In this document: positions 10,853 through 22,136 of the stretch, in pieces | How the letters are laid out: each line of letters begins with the position of its first letter | How positions within the stretch are numbered: position 1 is the first letter of the stretch | NCBI GenBank assembly: GCA_019115945.1 | Contig: DXCO01000035.1 | Span: forward strand, 54,353-118,352 | Length of the DNA stretch: 64,000 nucleotides | Direction of reading: 5' to 3' | Source of the DNA: Candidatus Borkfalkia excrementavium | Lineage (GTDB): Bacteria; Bacillota; Clostridia; Christensenellales; Borkfalkiaceae | The notes under the pieces: model-generated | The model's input: only the letters and a program-made list of their open reading frames with translations | What the model was told of the DNA's origin: nothing | Databases searched by the model: none | Program-made: the position numbers and the translations under genes

Positions 10853-11001
10853 TTTTTTTGGGGGCCATGCTTTGCATGTTTCCGAGACGGGCTGTTTTTT
10901 AAGTAAAAATCTGCATCTCTTTGGTTTTGCAAAAGATTTTTACCTTGGGTAAGAAGTGCCTGCTCGTTATTGTAATTTGCTGATGGCAAAATGGGGGAAC
11001 G

Positions 11002-11841
11002 ATGAAATTTTATAATGAACTGATGCAGATGTTGCAACGGCCTCCGCTGTACAAAAGGTCGTCCGCACCATTTTGGGATGACGATCACATATCGGCACAG
11101 ATGTTGAAGGCACATCTCGATCCTTTATCCGATAACGCCAGTCGCAACGCGGCTTTTATTGATCGTTCAGTACAATGGATCAAAGGGCTTATTCCTCCTC
11201 AAAAGAAAGTAAATCTTTTAGATTTGGGGTGCGGGCCGGGATTGTATGCCGAACATTTTTCCGATTGCGGGTATCATGTCACGGGCATTGATATTTCCGG
11301 ACGTTCCATAGACTATGCTGTGCGTTCAGCAAATGAGCGCGGGCTGTCTGTCCGCTATTTCCGACAAAATTATCTTACGGCGGCATTGGAAGAACAGGCT
11401 TTCGACATGGTCGTCATGATTTACTGCGATTACGGCGCTTTGACGCCGCAAGAGAGGCAAATAATCTTAAAAAATATTTTTTCCTGCTTGAAAAAAGGCG
11501 GGAGATTTTTGTTAGACGTCTTTTCTACGGTTTTTTGGGAAAAATTTACAGAAAATCAAACCTGGGAGATTTATCCGTGCGGTGGTTTTTGGAATAATCA
11601 AGAGCATATCTCATGGTGCGGCCGCTATCGGTATCCTCAGCGAGTGACGTTGGAAAGAACGATTGTTTTAACAAAGCAAGAATTCTGCGAGTATAATATT
11701 TGGAATTCTTGTTTTTCGAGGGAGGAATTGATAGACGAGGTGAGTCGGGCGGGCTTTTCCGTGTGCGGCACATGGAGCGATGTTGCGGGAACGGTTTATT
11801 CCGTTGCCTCGCCGACTATAACTTTACTGGCGGAAAAATAG
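11002..11841 (+). CDS. SAM-dependent class I methyltransferase
   Basis: LLDLGCGPGLYAEHFSDCGYHVTGIDISGRSIDYA motif I/II; FLLDVFS. Confidence 0.85.
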   Translation: MKFYNELMQMLQRPPLYKRSSAPFWDDDHISAQMLKAHLDPLSDNASRNAAFIDRSVQWIKGLIPPQKKVNLLDLGCGPGLYAEHFSDCGYHVTGIDISGRSIDYAVRSANERGLSVRYFRQNYLTAALEEQAFDMVVMIYCDYGALTPQERQIILKNIFSCLKKGGRFLLDVFSTVFWEKFTENQTWEIYPCGGFWNNQEHISWCGRYRYPQRVTLERTIVLTKQEFCEYNIWNSCFSREELIDEVSRAGFSVCGTWSDVAGTVYSVASPTITLLAEK

Positions 11842-11860
11842 ATATTAAATCACATAAAGG

Positions 11861-11886
11861 AAGGACGCGGATAACTCCGCGTCCTT
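11861..11886. terminator. Hairpin between convergent methyltransferase and groEL
   Basis: AAGGACGCGGA-taac-TCCGCGTCCTT perfect inverted repeat in the convergent intergenic region. Confidence 0.55.
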
Positions 11887-11934
11887 CAGTATTTGTCTTA
11901 TTGTGTGGAAACTGCAGTCTGATCAACGAAAGAA

Positions 11935-13877
<1,943 letters not shown>

Positions 13878-13913
13878 ACAGATTTGCCTCCAATGTTTTT
13901 TACTCTTTCAGTT

Positions 13914-13940
13914 TTAGCACTTATTGCTCCTGAGTGCTAA
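13914..13940. promoter_or_regulatory. CIRCE operator, copy 1 (HrcA binding)
   Basis: TTAGCACTT-N9-GAGTGCTAA (one deviation from TTAGCACTC-N9-GAGTGCTAA) just upstream of groES. Confidence 0.93.
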
Positions 13941-14005
13941 TTTACTATATATTATATACAATAGAAATGAAATGTCAAATGTTTTAACGCCGAAAATAGA
14001 AAAAA

Positions 14006-14032
14006 TTAGCACTCTTTTTATAAAAGTGCTAA
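14006..14032. promoter_or_regulatory. CIRCE operator, copy 2
   Basis: TTAGCACTC-N9-AAGTGCTAA, 65 bp upstream of copy 1. Confidence 0.92.
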
Positions 14033-14127
14033 TTCATTCCGAAATGGATGCCGAAATAAAGATTGCGCTTGCATTTTGAAGGATTGTGTGGTAAAATATG
14101 CATAATAAGTCAAAAGAGGAAGCGCGT

Positions 14128-14592
14128 ATGGACAAGTGGGATAAAAGGTTTATGGAACTGACGGAAACCGTTGCCGGCTGGTCGAGTTGTTTTCAGGAAA
14201 ACAGGCATGTCGGGGCGGTGATCGTGTTGGATAAACGTGTTTTGACGACCGGTTATAACGGAGCGCCTGCGGGGATCCGCAGTTGCGTTGACAAAGGGGA
14301 GTGCCTCCGCAGGAAACTCGGCGTCGAAAGCGGAACTCGTCAGGAACTTTGTTACGCCGTCCACGCGGAACAGAATGCGATCATTCAGGCGGCGCGTCTC
14401 GGGATCAAGATCGGCGGCGCCACGCTCTATTGCACGCACCAGCCGTGCGTCATTTGTGCAAAGATGATCATCAATGCAGGGATCGCGCGCGTCGTCTATA
14501 AGTTTGGCTATCCGGACGATTTTTCCATGCAACTTTTCAAAGAGGCGGGCGTTACCGTTCAAAAATACGAGGAATTGGAAAAGGAGAACTGA
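14128..14592 (+). CDS. Deoxycytidylate deaminase / ComEB-like cytidine deaminase family
   Basis: HAEQNAIIQAA and PCVICAKMIINAGI zinc motifs; start chosen at MDKWDKRFMEL (RBS gaggaag) rather than 14098. Confidence 0.9.
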   Translation: MDKWDKRFMELTETVAGWSSCFQENRHVGAVIVLDKRVLTTGYNGAPAGIRSCVDKGECLRRKLGVESGTRQELCYAVHAEQNAIIQAARLGIKIGGATLYCTHQPCVICAKMIINAGIARVVYKFGYPDDFSMQLFKEAGVTVQKYEELEKEN

Positions 14593-14595
14593 AAA

Positions 14596-15120
14596 ATGAA
14601 AAATCCCGTAGTTACGTTTACGATGGAAAGCGGAAAAACTTTCAAAGCGGAACTGTATCCCGAAAAGGCTCCCAATACCGTCAACAATTTTCTTTCGCTT
14701 GTCAACGGCGGTTTTTACGACGGGCTGGGATTCCACAGGATCATTGAGGGATTTATGATCCAGGGCGGAGACCCCGCGGGCGTAGGAACGGGCGGTCCCG
14801 GTTATACGATCAAAGGGGAATTCCGCATGAACGGATTTTTGCAAAACGATATCAAGCATCTGCGCGGCGTGCTCTCGATGGCCCGTTCGATGATGCCGGA
14901 CAGCGCGGGTTCTCAGTTTTTTATCATGCACGAGGATGCGGCGCATCTCGACGGGCAGTATGCGGCGTTCGGTAAGATCATCGAGGGGATGGACGTTGTC
15001 GATGAGATCGCGTGTACTGAAACGGACATGCGCGACAGACCGCTCCGGCCGCAGACGATGCGCAAAGTGACGGCGGAGACTTTCGGGGTGTCCTATCCCG
15101 AGCCCAAAAAGGTAAAATAA
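14596..15120 (+). CDS. Peptidyl-prolyl cis-trans isomerase, cyclophilin type
   Basis: FHRIIEGFMIQGGDPAGVGTGGPGYTI, GSQFFIMHEDAAHLDGQYAAFGKIIEGMDVVD. Confidence 0.94.
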   Translation: MKNPVVTFTMESGKTFKAELYPEKAPNTVNNFLSLVNGGFYDGLGFHRIIEGFMIQGGDPAGVGTGGPGYTIKGEFRMNGFLQNDIKHLRGVLSMARSMMPDSAGSQFFIMHEDAAHLDGQYAAFGKIIEGMDVVDEIACTETDMRDRPLRPQTMRKVTAETFGVSYPEPKKVK

Positions 15121-15321
15121 ACTTGAACGGCCGCAAAAGGGCGGCGGTGCGGGGATCCCGCGGAGTCTTCCGCCGGATCCTTTTTATTATATGGTTGCGG
15201 ATGATTTAAAAGGCGATATTTGCGGCAGACGGAAAATTTTACAAATTTTTAACAAATTTTTATTGTTTCGGAAAAGCCGAAATGATAATCTGAGACAGTC
15301 AGAAGGCGAAGGAGGCATAAC

Positions 15322-15993
15322 ATGATTAAAATTCTTGTGGCGGAAGACGACAGGGCGCTGAACGATCTCGTGTGTTCTATGCTCCGCGGCAACGGAATGG
15401 AGGCGGTTGCCGCCTTTGACGGGAAGCAGGCGCTCGATCTGTTTGAAAGCGAGTCTTTCGATATGGTTATCAGCGACATCATGATGCCTCACACGGACGG
15501 CTTTGCGCTGGCGGAGAATATACGCCGTGCGGACAAACGCATTCCTATTTTATTTATGACGGCGTTGGACGATAAGCCCTCAAAACAGCGCGGGTTTCAG
15601 ACGGGGATAGACGATTATGTCGTAAAGCCCTTCGATGTGGACATACTGTTGTTGCGCGTGTGCGCTCTTTTGCGCCGGGCAAATATAGAACAAAGCCGCG
15701 AACTTGTCGCTGGCAATCTGCGCATGAACGAAGACGAGCATACCGCATACGTAGACGGCGAGGAATTGCCTCTTACGGTACGGGAGTTTGATCTGCTATT
15801 CAAACTGCTGTCCTATCCCAAACGCACTTATACGAGGACGCAACTTATGGATGAGTTTTGGGGATACGATGCTTCCGCCACCTCGAGGACGGTGGACGTA
15901 TATATGTCGAAATTGCGCGAAAAGACCTCCGCCTGCAACGGCTTCGAGATCGTGACCGTGCACGGCCTCGGTTATAAGGCGGTGCTGAAATGA
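15322..15993 (+). CDS. OmpR-family DNA-binding response regulator
   Basis: Receiver domain (ILVAEDDRALNDLV, SDIMMPHTDGF, KPFD) plus winged-helix (RTVDVYMSKLREK). Confidence 0.93.
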   Translation: MIKILVAEDDRALNDLVCSMLRGNGMEAVAAFDGKQALDLFESESFDMVISDIMMPHTDGFALAENIRRADKRIPILFMTALDDKPSKQRGFQTGIDDYVVKPFDVDILLLRVCALLRRANIEQSRELVAGNLRMNEDEHTAYVDGEELPLTVREFDLLFKLLSYPKRTYTRTQLMDEFWGYDASATSRTVDVYMSKLREKTSACNGFEIVTVHGLGYKAVLK

Positions 15994-17042
15994 AGAGGAA
16001 AAATCCGAACCGAATTTTTTCCGTTCTCGGATATGCTGCATTGTTCGTGACGATTGCCGTTATCATCATGGTGGCGCTTCTCGTCTATGATCTTGCCGAT
16101 CGCGCCCTGAATGGAAACGATGCGCTGATCGCGGTTGTCATGCTGACGGTCATCATATTTTTGGCGCTCATCTGTACTTTGGCGGATGGGATCCGCCGCA
16201 AAATATTGGTGAAAGGCCCCGTTGAAAAAATACTCGAGGCGACCCAGAAAATCGCTTCGGGTGATTTTTCTGTACGGATGGAACCGATCCACGCGTTCGG
16301 GCGATACAACGAGTATGACCATATCATGGAAAACATCAATAAAATGTCCGCGGAACTTGCAAAGACAGAGGTTTTGCATACGGATTTTGTTTCCAACGTA
16401 TCGCATGAACTGAAAACGCCTTTGGCGATCATCCAAAATTATTCTATGGCGATCCAAAGCGGAGATCTTGACAAAGAAACGCATGACAAATACGCAAACG
16501 TGCTCGCCATGACCGCGAAAAGACTGACCGATCTCGTCACCAATATACTGAAACTGAATCGGCTCGAAAATCAGGAGATCGCGCCGGTCCGCGAAGAAAT
16601 CCGCCTGAACGAAATGCTGGAACAGGCATTGCTTCGGTACGAAGAGAGGATAGAGGAAAAGTCGCTCGAGTTGGCTTGCGACCTGCAGCCCGTCACGGTG
16701 CATTCAGATCCCGCTTATCTGGAAATCGTATGGAACAATCTCATTTCCAACGCAGTCAAATTCACGGAACCGGAAGGCAGAATCTTTATTACGCTCGGAA
16801 CGGAAAACGGCAATGCGGTTGTAAAAGTGGAAGACAGCGGCTGCGGTATCCCGAAAGAGATAGGGGAACGCATCTTCGATAAATTTTATCAGGGGGATAC
16901 CTCGCACGCACAGGAAGGAAACGGACTCGGGCTTGCACTCGTAAAAAAGGTGATAGATGTGCTCGGCGGAGAGATTTCGGTGGAAAGCGAAGTGGGTAAA
17001 GGCAGTATCTTTACCGTAAAATTGCGTGGAGAGAATCAATGA
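15990..17042 (+). CDS. HAMP-domain sensor histidine kinase
   Basis: Two TM, HAMP, H-box FVSNVSHELKTPLAIIQNY, N-box WNNLISNAVKFT, DSGCGIP; ATGA overlap with the regulator. Confidence 0.93.
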   Translation: MKRKNPNRIFSVLGYAALFVTIAVIIMVALLVYDLADRALNGNDALIAVVMLTVIIFLALICTLADGIRRKILVKGPVEKILEATQKIASGDFSVRMEPIHAFGRYNEYDHIMENINKMSAELAKTEVLHTDFVSNVSHELKTPLAIIQNYSMAIQSGDLDKETHDKYANVLAMTAKRLTDLVTNILKLNRLENQEIAPVREEIRLNEMLEQALLRYEERIEEKSLELACDLQPVTVHSDPAYLEIVWNNLISNAVKFTEPEGRIFITLGTENGNAVVKVEDSGCGIPKEIGERIFDKFYQGDTSHAQEGNGLGLALVKKVIDVLGGEISVESEVGKGSIFTVKLRGENQ

Positions 17043-17986
17043 ATAAACTGAAAAAGTTGATCGCTTTTCTGAAAGATCCGAATTTTATTTTTCTTTGCGC
17101 TGTTTGGCTTATAACGCTTTGCCTGGTCGCTTATTCTATCGTCATGATGGTTTTTGGTGTAGGGTCATGGCTGGCGTATGTCGTTTTTGCCTGTACCGCG
17201 GTTTTTTTTGCCTACGCCATCTATACGATCGTGCGCGGCGTGCCCGCTCTCAAAGCGAAGGTCGTCGAACGGGCTAAACGCCACGCCTTTACAAACAATC
17301 TGATCACCGATTATGGTTTTCGGACGATCGCGTTTTCCGTCTTTTCCTTCGTGATCAATGTCGGATTTGCCGTATTCAACGCGGTGCTCGGCATTGTTGC
17401 CTCGTCCGTATGGTATGGCATTCTTGCAGGTTATTATATTTGTCTGAGTGCGCTGCGTTTTGGCCTGTTGGTCGGCGGATACAAGGCGAAAAAGCGTTCG
17501 GCAGACAACTCCGCGCTCTTTTCGGAATATAAGTTGCGTCTTTACCGGCTGTGCGGTGTCGCTCTGTTTGTGCTTGAGGTCGCGCTGGCCGCAGCCGTTA
17601 CGATGATGGTGCTTTCGGACAGGCCGACCGCATATACCGAGATCATGGCGATCACTTCTGCCGCCTATACTTTTTACAAAATTATTTTTGCGATCATCAA
17701 TCTTTTCAAGGTGCGGCGGCTGAACGATCCGCTTTTGCAATGCTTTCGGAACATCAATCTTACGGACGCAACGGTCTCTCTGCTTTCTCTGCAGGTTACG
17801 CTCGTTGCCGTATTTTCGGATGAGTCCGGCGTTGCTCCGAAATCCATGCGTGCGCTCAATGCGACTACCGGTTTTATCGTGTGCGCGCTGACCATCTTTT
17901 TGGGCGTGTTCATGATCGTGCGTGCGAGCGGAAAATTGAAAAGTTTACAGCAAAGAGGCGATAACGGTGAAAAACGAGAAGGATAA
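17039..17986 (+). CDS. Polytopic membrane protein of unknown function
   Basis: Multiple hydrophobic segments; starts at ATGA overlap with the histidine kinase. Confidence 0.75.
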   Translation: MNKLKKLIAFLKDPNFIFLCAVWLITLCLVAYSIVMMVFGVGSWLAYVVFACTAVFFAYAIYTIVRGVPALKAKVVERAKRHAFTNNLITDYGFRTIAFSVFSFVINVGFAVFNAVLGIVASSVWYGILAGYYICLSALRFGLLVGGYKAKKRSADNSALFSEYKLRLYRLCGVALFVLEVALAAAVTMMVLSDRPTAYTEIMAITSAAYTFYKIIFAIINLFKVRRLNDPLLQCFRNINLTDATVSLLSLQVTLVAVFSDESGVAPKSMRALNATTGFIVCALTIFLGVFMIVRASGKLKSLQQRGDNGEKREG

Positions 17987-18362
17987 AAAATTGATTTACT
18001 CTTATTCCGCCCCTACGGAGGATGAACGCCGGGAGGTAGAGAGCATACGAAAAATGTATCTCGATCCGGAAAAAGAGAACGATAAACTGACCCGTTTGCG
18101 CAAACTCAATGCGCGCGTAAAAAATACTGCGATGTGCGTCTCCCTGTCTGTCGGCATCGCAGGCGTCCTCTTATTCGGCGGCGGAATGAGCCTTACGCTT
18201 AGGCAGGTGAACTATGTTTGGGGGATCATCCTCTCGCTGATCGGAATCGTGCCGATTGCCATTGCGTATCCCGTGTACAACGCGCTTCTGAAACGGGGAA
18301 AGAAAAAATACGGGGAAGAAATTCTGCGCCTGTCGGGCGAGATCCTGAACGAAAAAAAGTAA
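17967..18362 (+). CDS. Small two-TM membrane protein, paralog of 23971..24318
   Basis: Shares layout and motifs with 23971..24318 (Y[GS][ED]EI.RLS..ILN tail, GxGMxL TM1). Confidence 0.75.
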   Translation: MKNEKDKKLIYSYSAPTEDERREVESIRKMYLDPEKENDKLTRLRKLNARVKNTAMCVSLSVGIAGVLLFGGGMSLTLRQVNYVWGIILSLIGIVPIAIAYPVYNALLKRGKKKYGEEILRLSGEILNEKK

Positions 18363-18406
18363 AATACCCGTACAAAATCGTCTGCGGATTCATATTTATA
18401 TATAAT

Positions 18407-19201
18407 ATGATAGCGGATTTTCATAACGACTTTTTAACGGAAGGGAAAGGATCTCTTTCTTTGTTCGGTACCGAAGCGGAATGCATGGTGTGCGCCTTGT
18501 TCCGCGGGCGCCGGAGAGAGGAAGAGATTTTTCAAATTTTGCGGAGATTTGCGGAAGAGAAAGCCGCAAATCAATTTTTAGGATTGGAAGACGTCGGGTA
18601 TCTTACGGATGAAAATTATGATGCGATCATGCAATATAGACCCGTATATGCCTCGCTTACCTGGAATTATGAAACGGCCTTTGCAAGCGGCTGCCTGTCT
18701 GCCGGCGGCCTTAAAAAAGAGGGAAAGCGGCTCGTGAAAAAACTGGCCGAAGACGGAATCTTTATCGATTGCGCGCATCTGAATGCCGAAAGTTTTTGCG
18801 ATCTTTTGGACTGCGGGGTCCGCATTCTCGATTCTCATACCTGTTCGGCGGCGCTGTGCGGACATCCCCGCAATCTCGAAGACTGGCAGATGAGCGAAAT
18901 TACGGCAAGAGGAGGGCTGATCGGCATTGCCTTCGTCTCCGATTTTCTGAAGGATGGCGGGGCGGATATGCATGACGTATTTCTGCATGCAGATCACTGC
19001 GTGCAGAAGTTCGGAATTGCGTCCGTCTGTTTCGGAAGCGATTTTTACGGTACGCAGAATCTTCCCGCCGGGCTGACGGACTATGCGCAAGCGGAAAATT
19101 TGTACAATGATTTTGCGGCGGCGGGATATAAAGATCGCGACATAGAGAGGATATTTTATGTGAATTTACATAATTTTCTTTATAATCATGAAAAAATATG
19201 A
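18407..19201 (+). CDS. Membrane dipeptidase (peptidase M19) family protein
   Basis: N-terminal MIADFHNDFLTEG, FIDCAHLNAESFCDLL, GSDFYGTQNLPAGLTDYAQ; start at internal ATG. Confidence 0.85.
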   Translation: MIADFHNDFLTEGKGSLSLFGTEAECMVCALFRGRRREEEIFQILRRFAEEKAANQFLGLEDVGYLTDENYDAIMQYRPVYASLTWNYETAFASGCLSAGGLKKEGKRLVKKLAEDGIFIDCAHLNAESFCDLLDCGVRILDSHTCSAALCGHPRNLEDWQMSEITARGGLIGIAFVSDFLKDGGADMHDVFLHADHCVQKFGIASVCFGSDFYGTQNLPAGLTDYAQAENLYNDFAAAGYKDRDIERIFYVNLHNFLYNHEKI

Positions 19202-19213
19202 TATTCTGTCTGA

Positions 19214-19241
19214 TTCGACAATAAATTTGTAAAATCGACAA
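19214..19241. promoter_or_regulatory. Tandem putative 0A boxes upstream of spo0A
   Basis: TTCGACAA (19214-19221; exact reverse complement of TTGTCGAA) and ATCGACAA (19234-19241; one mismatch), starts 20 bp apart. Confidence 0.65.
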
Positions 19242-19337
19242 AATTTGTAAAAATAAAATATAATATTTTACAAAAATAACTTTACTTTTGAAAACTGCTG
19301 TTGTATAATTGCCATATAAATCAATTCGAGGTGGAAT

Positions 19338-20105
19338 ATGTTAAAATCGATAGCAGTTGTGGAAGGTAACGGCGAATTCGCAAAAGAGACGGCGGAGTAT
19401 TTGAAGGGGAAAGGGTATTCGATCGCCGGGGTAACGGACGAAGGCGATCAGGGGCTGGAAATTATCCGCCGAAGCAGTCCCGACGTTATCATTTTAGGCA
19501 TGGTCCTCAAAGGGATCGACGGGCTTGAATTTTTGGATAAACTGCGCGAGATCCCGGGAAGAAAGAATGTGATCGTCACGGGGAATTTTTCCGATGACGC
19601 CGTCGTTTCAAAGGTGCTCGCAAAGGGGGCGAAATATTATCTGATGAAGCCCGTCCAGCCGGAAGTCATCGCCGCGCGGGTCGCGGAACTTGCGGAGGAG
19701 GAGCAGACGCGGTCTGTGCTGACGGGCGTTAAAGAGCGGCGCAGTTCCGTAAGTCTGGACGAAAAGATCAGCACGATCTTTATCAGTATGGGGATTCCTG
19801 CCAGCATCAAGGGGTATTCATACCTGAGGGAAGGAATTAAAATGGCCGTGCAGGATCCTGCCATTATCAACAATATCACGAAACAACTGTATCCGAAGAT
19901 AGCGGAAAAGTTTTCCACTACGGCAAGCAAGGTGGAACGGGCGATCCGACACAGCATCGAAGTCGCGTTCAATAAAGGCAGGATCGACGCGATCAATCAG
20001 ATTTTCGGCGTCCGCGTTTATATCGGTACGGAAAAACCTACGAACAGCGAATTTATTGCGCTGCTGGCGGACAAACTTCTGCTTGAATCCGTTTCGTCGA
20101 CCTGA
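19338..20105 (+). CDS. spo0A: Sporulation master regulator Spo0A
   Basis: Receiver domain plus Spo0A C-terminal domain (GIPASIKGYSYLREGIKMAV, ITKQLYPKIAEKFSTTASKVERAIRHSIEVAFNKG). Confidence 0.96.
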   Translation: MLKSIAVVEGNGEFAKETAEYLKGKGYSIAGVTDEGDQGLEIIRRSSPDVIILGMVLKGIDGLEFLDKLREIPGRKNVIVTGNFSDDAVVSKVLAKGAKYYLMKPVQPEVIAARVAELAEEEQTRSVLTGVKERRSSVSLDEKISTIFISMGIPASIKGYSYLREGIKMAVQDPAIINNITKQLYPKIAEKFSTTASKVERAIRHSIEVAFNKGRIDAINQIFGVRVYIGTEKPTNSEFIALLADKLLLESVSST

Positions 20106-20190
20106 TTGCGGAAAATGACCCGATTCTCTTTACTTTTGATGCGTGGGATGATATAATAAAGGAACAGAATTCAGCGCGGAGGAAATTGCA

Positions 20191-20412
20191 ATGGCAGAAC
20201 TGAAATATGAAATTACGGAAAAGCTCGGCACGCTCGGAGAATCCGCTAACGGCTGGACCAAAGAACTGAACATGGTCAGTTGGAACGATCGCGAGCCTGT
20301 ATACGATGTACGGACGTGGAGCCCCGATCACGACAGGATGGGAAAGGGGATCACGTTTGCGCCCGATGAAATGAAGATGTTGAAAGAACTTTTGGATAAA
20401 CTCGATATCTGA
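20191..20412 (+). CDS. YdbC/PC4-like small DNA-binding protein
   Basis: KELNMVSWNDREPVYDVRTWSPDHDRMGKGITF is the YdbC/PC4-family signature. Confidence 0.82.
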   Translation: MAELKYEITEKLGTLGESANGWTKELNMVSWNDREPVYDVRTWSPDHDRMGKGITFAPDEMKMLKELLDKLDI

Positions 20413-20548
20413 AAACGGAAAGACGGCCGTAAGGCCGTCTTTTTACGTTCGCGGCGAATCTTTTCGGATATTGCCCCGTTTTAGTGGAAAAATTTTTGTT
20501 TTTGTTATATAATATTGATTCGGAAAGAAAAATTACGGAGATTTGGTT

Positions 20549-21985
20549 ATGTTTGATACCTCTGTTTACGAAAACCCTCTGCTGACAAGATACGCGAGCC
20601 GCGAAATGGCGGAAAATTTTTCGGACGACAAAAAGTTCCGCCTGTGGAGAAGGTGCTGGATTGCCCTTGCCGAAGCGGAGAAAGAATTGGGCCTGAACAT
20701 TACGGATGCCCAGATCGCTGAAATGAAACAATATGCCGACGACATCAATTACGAAGATGCCAAAAAATTTGAAAGCGAGGTCCGCCACGACGTTATGGCG
20801 CACGTCAAGGCGTTCGGCAAACAGGCAAAATCGGCCATGCCGATCATTCATCTGGGCGCTACGTCCTGTTTCGTGACGGATAACGCCGAGGTGATGATCA
20901 TCGACGATGCTTTGGATATGGTATTGACGAAACTTGTCAACGTGATGGACAAGTTGAAAAAATTTGCGCTCAGATATAAGGATCTCCCCACCCTCGGGTT
21001 TACCCATCTGCAGCCGGCGCAACTTACGACGGTCGGCAAGCGCGCGACGCTGTGGCTTTCCGATCTTTTGATGGATTACGTTTCTTTGAAAAATCTGAAA
21101 GATACGGTAAAACTGCGCGGCGTAAAGGGTACGACCGGCACGCAGGCAAGTTTTCTGGATCTTTTCAACGGAGACGGGGAAAAGGTACAAGAACTCGAAA
21201 GGCGGGTCGTTCGCAAACTCGGCTATGAAAAAGTTTACGGGGTTACGGGGCAGACGTATCCGAGAAAGTTCGATTACAATGTTCTGTGCGTTCTCTCTCA
21301 GATTGCGCAGAGCGCCTATCGTTTTTCCAACGACATCCGCCTGCTGCAGCATATGAAAGAGGTGGAGGAGCCCTTCGAAAAACATCAGATCGGTTCTTCC
21401 GCGATGGCGTATAAACGCAACCCGATGCGCAGCGAACGCGTCGGATCGCTCGCGCGCTATGTGCTCAGCCTCCCGATCAATGCGGCGGTTACCGCATCCA
21501 CGCAGTGGTTCGAGAGAACGCTCGACGACAGCGCGAACAAGCGCATCGTGATCGCGCAGGCATTCCTCTCCGTAGATGCAATTCTCAATCTGTATTTGAA
21601 TATATCCGAAAATCTTGTCGTATACGACAAAGTGATCAAAAAGCATATCGATGCGGAACTTCCTTTTATGGCTACGGAAAACATCATGATGGAATGCGTG
21701 AAGGCGGGAGGGAACCGTCAGGAACTGCATGAACGTATCCGCGTGCTGTCTATGGAGGCCTCGAAAAACGTCAAAGCGGAGGGCAAAGAAAACAATCTGA
21801 TCGACCTGATCAAAGCGGACGAAATGTTCGCGCCGGTCCGGGACAAACTGGATAACATTCTCGACGCTAAAAATTTTATCGGCAGAAGCCCCGAACAGGT
21901 CGTAAAATTTATTTCGGAAGAGATCGACCCCGTCCTTGAACAGTATAAGGACAGGCTGGGCGAAAGCGGAGAAGTCCGCGTGTGA
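20549..21985 (+). CDS. purB: Adenylosuccinate lyase
   Basis: Motifs HDVMAHVKAFG, GSSAMAYKRNPMRSERV; start at ATG 20549 rather than upstream TTG. Confidence 0.95.
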   Translation: MFDTSVYENPLLTRYASREMAENFSDDKKFRLWRRCWIALAEAEKELGLNITDAQIAEMKQYADDINYEDAKKFESEVRHDVMAHVKAFGKQAKSAMPIIHLGATSCFVTDNAEVMIIDDALDMVLTKLVNVMDKLKKFALRYKDLPTLGFTHLQPAQLTTVGKRATLWLSDLLMDYVSLKNLKDTVKLRGVKGTTGTQASFLDLFNGDGEKVQELERRVVRKLGYEKVYGVTGQTYPRKFDYNVLCVLSQIAQSAYRFSNDIRLLQHMKEVEEPFEKHQIGSSAMAYKRNPMRSERVGSLARYVLSLPINAAVTASTQWFERTLDDSANKRIVIAQAFLSVDAILNLYLNISENLVVYDKVIKKHIDAELPFMATENIMMECVKAGGNRQELHERIRVLSMEASKNVKAEGKENNLIDLIKADEMFAPVRDKLDNILDAKNFIGRSPEQVVKFISEEIDPVLEQYKDRLGESGEVRV

Positions 21986-22041
21986 TCGGATAAGAAACAA
22001 ATTCGGCGGTAATTCAGACTGGGAATCATGCGCTCATTCGT

Positions 22042-22070
22042 TTGACAGGGCGCCCGTATGCGGATATAAT
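22042..22070 (+). promoter_or_regulatory. Sigma-A promoter for the SUF-like operon
   Basis: TTGACA (22042-22047), 17 nt spacer, TATAAT (22065-22070). Confidence 0.75.
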
Positions 22071-22136
22071 TTGAGGGCAAAAAGCGAATACTGTTATGGC
22101 GTGAAGACAAAAGAAACACGCAATCAAGGAGAAAGG

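Noticed and set aside
20351-22000. 549-aa minus-strand ORF opposite purB
   Set aside because: Antisense shadow of purB.
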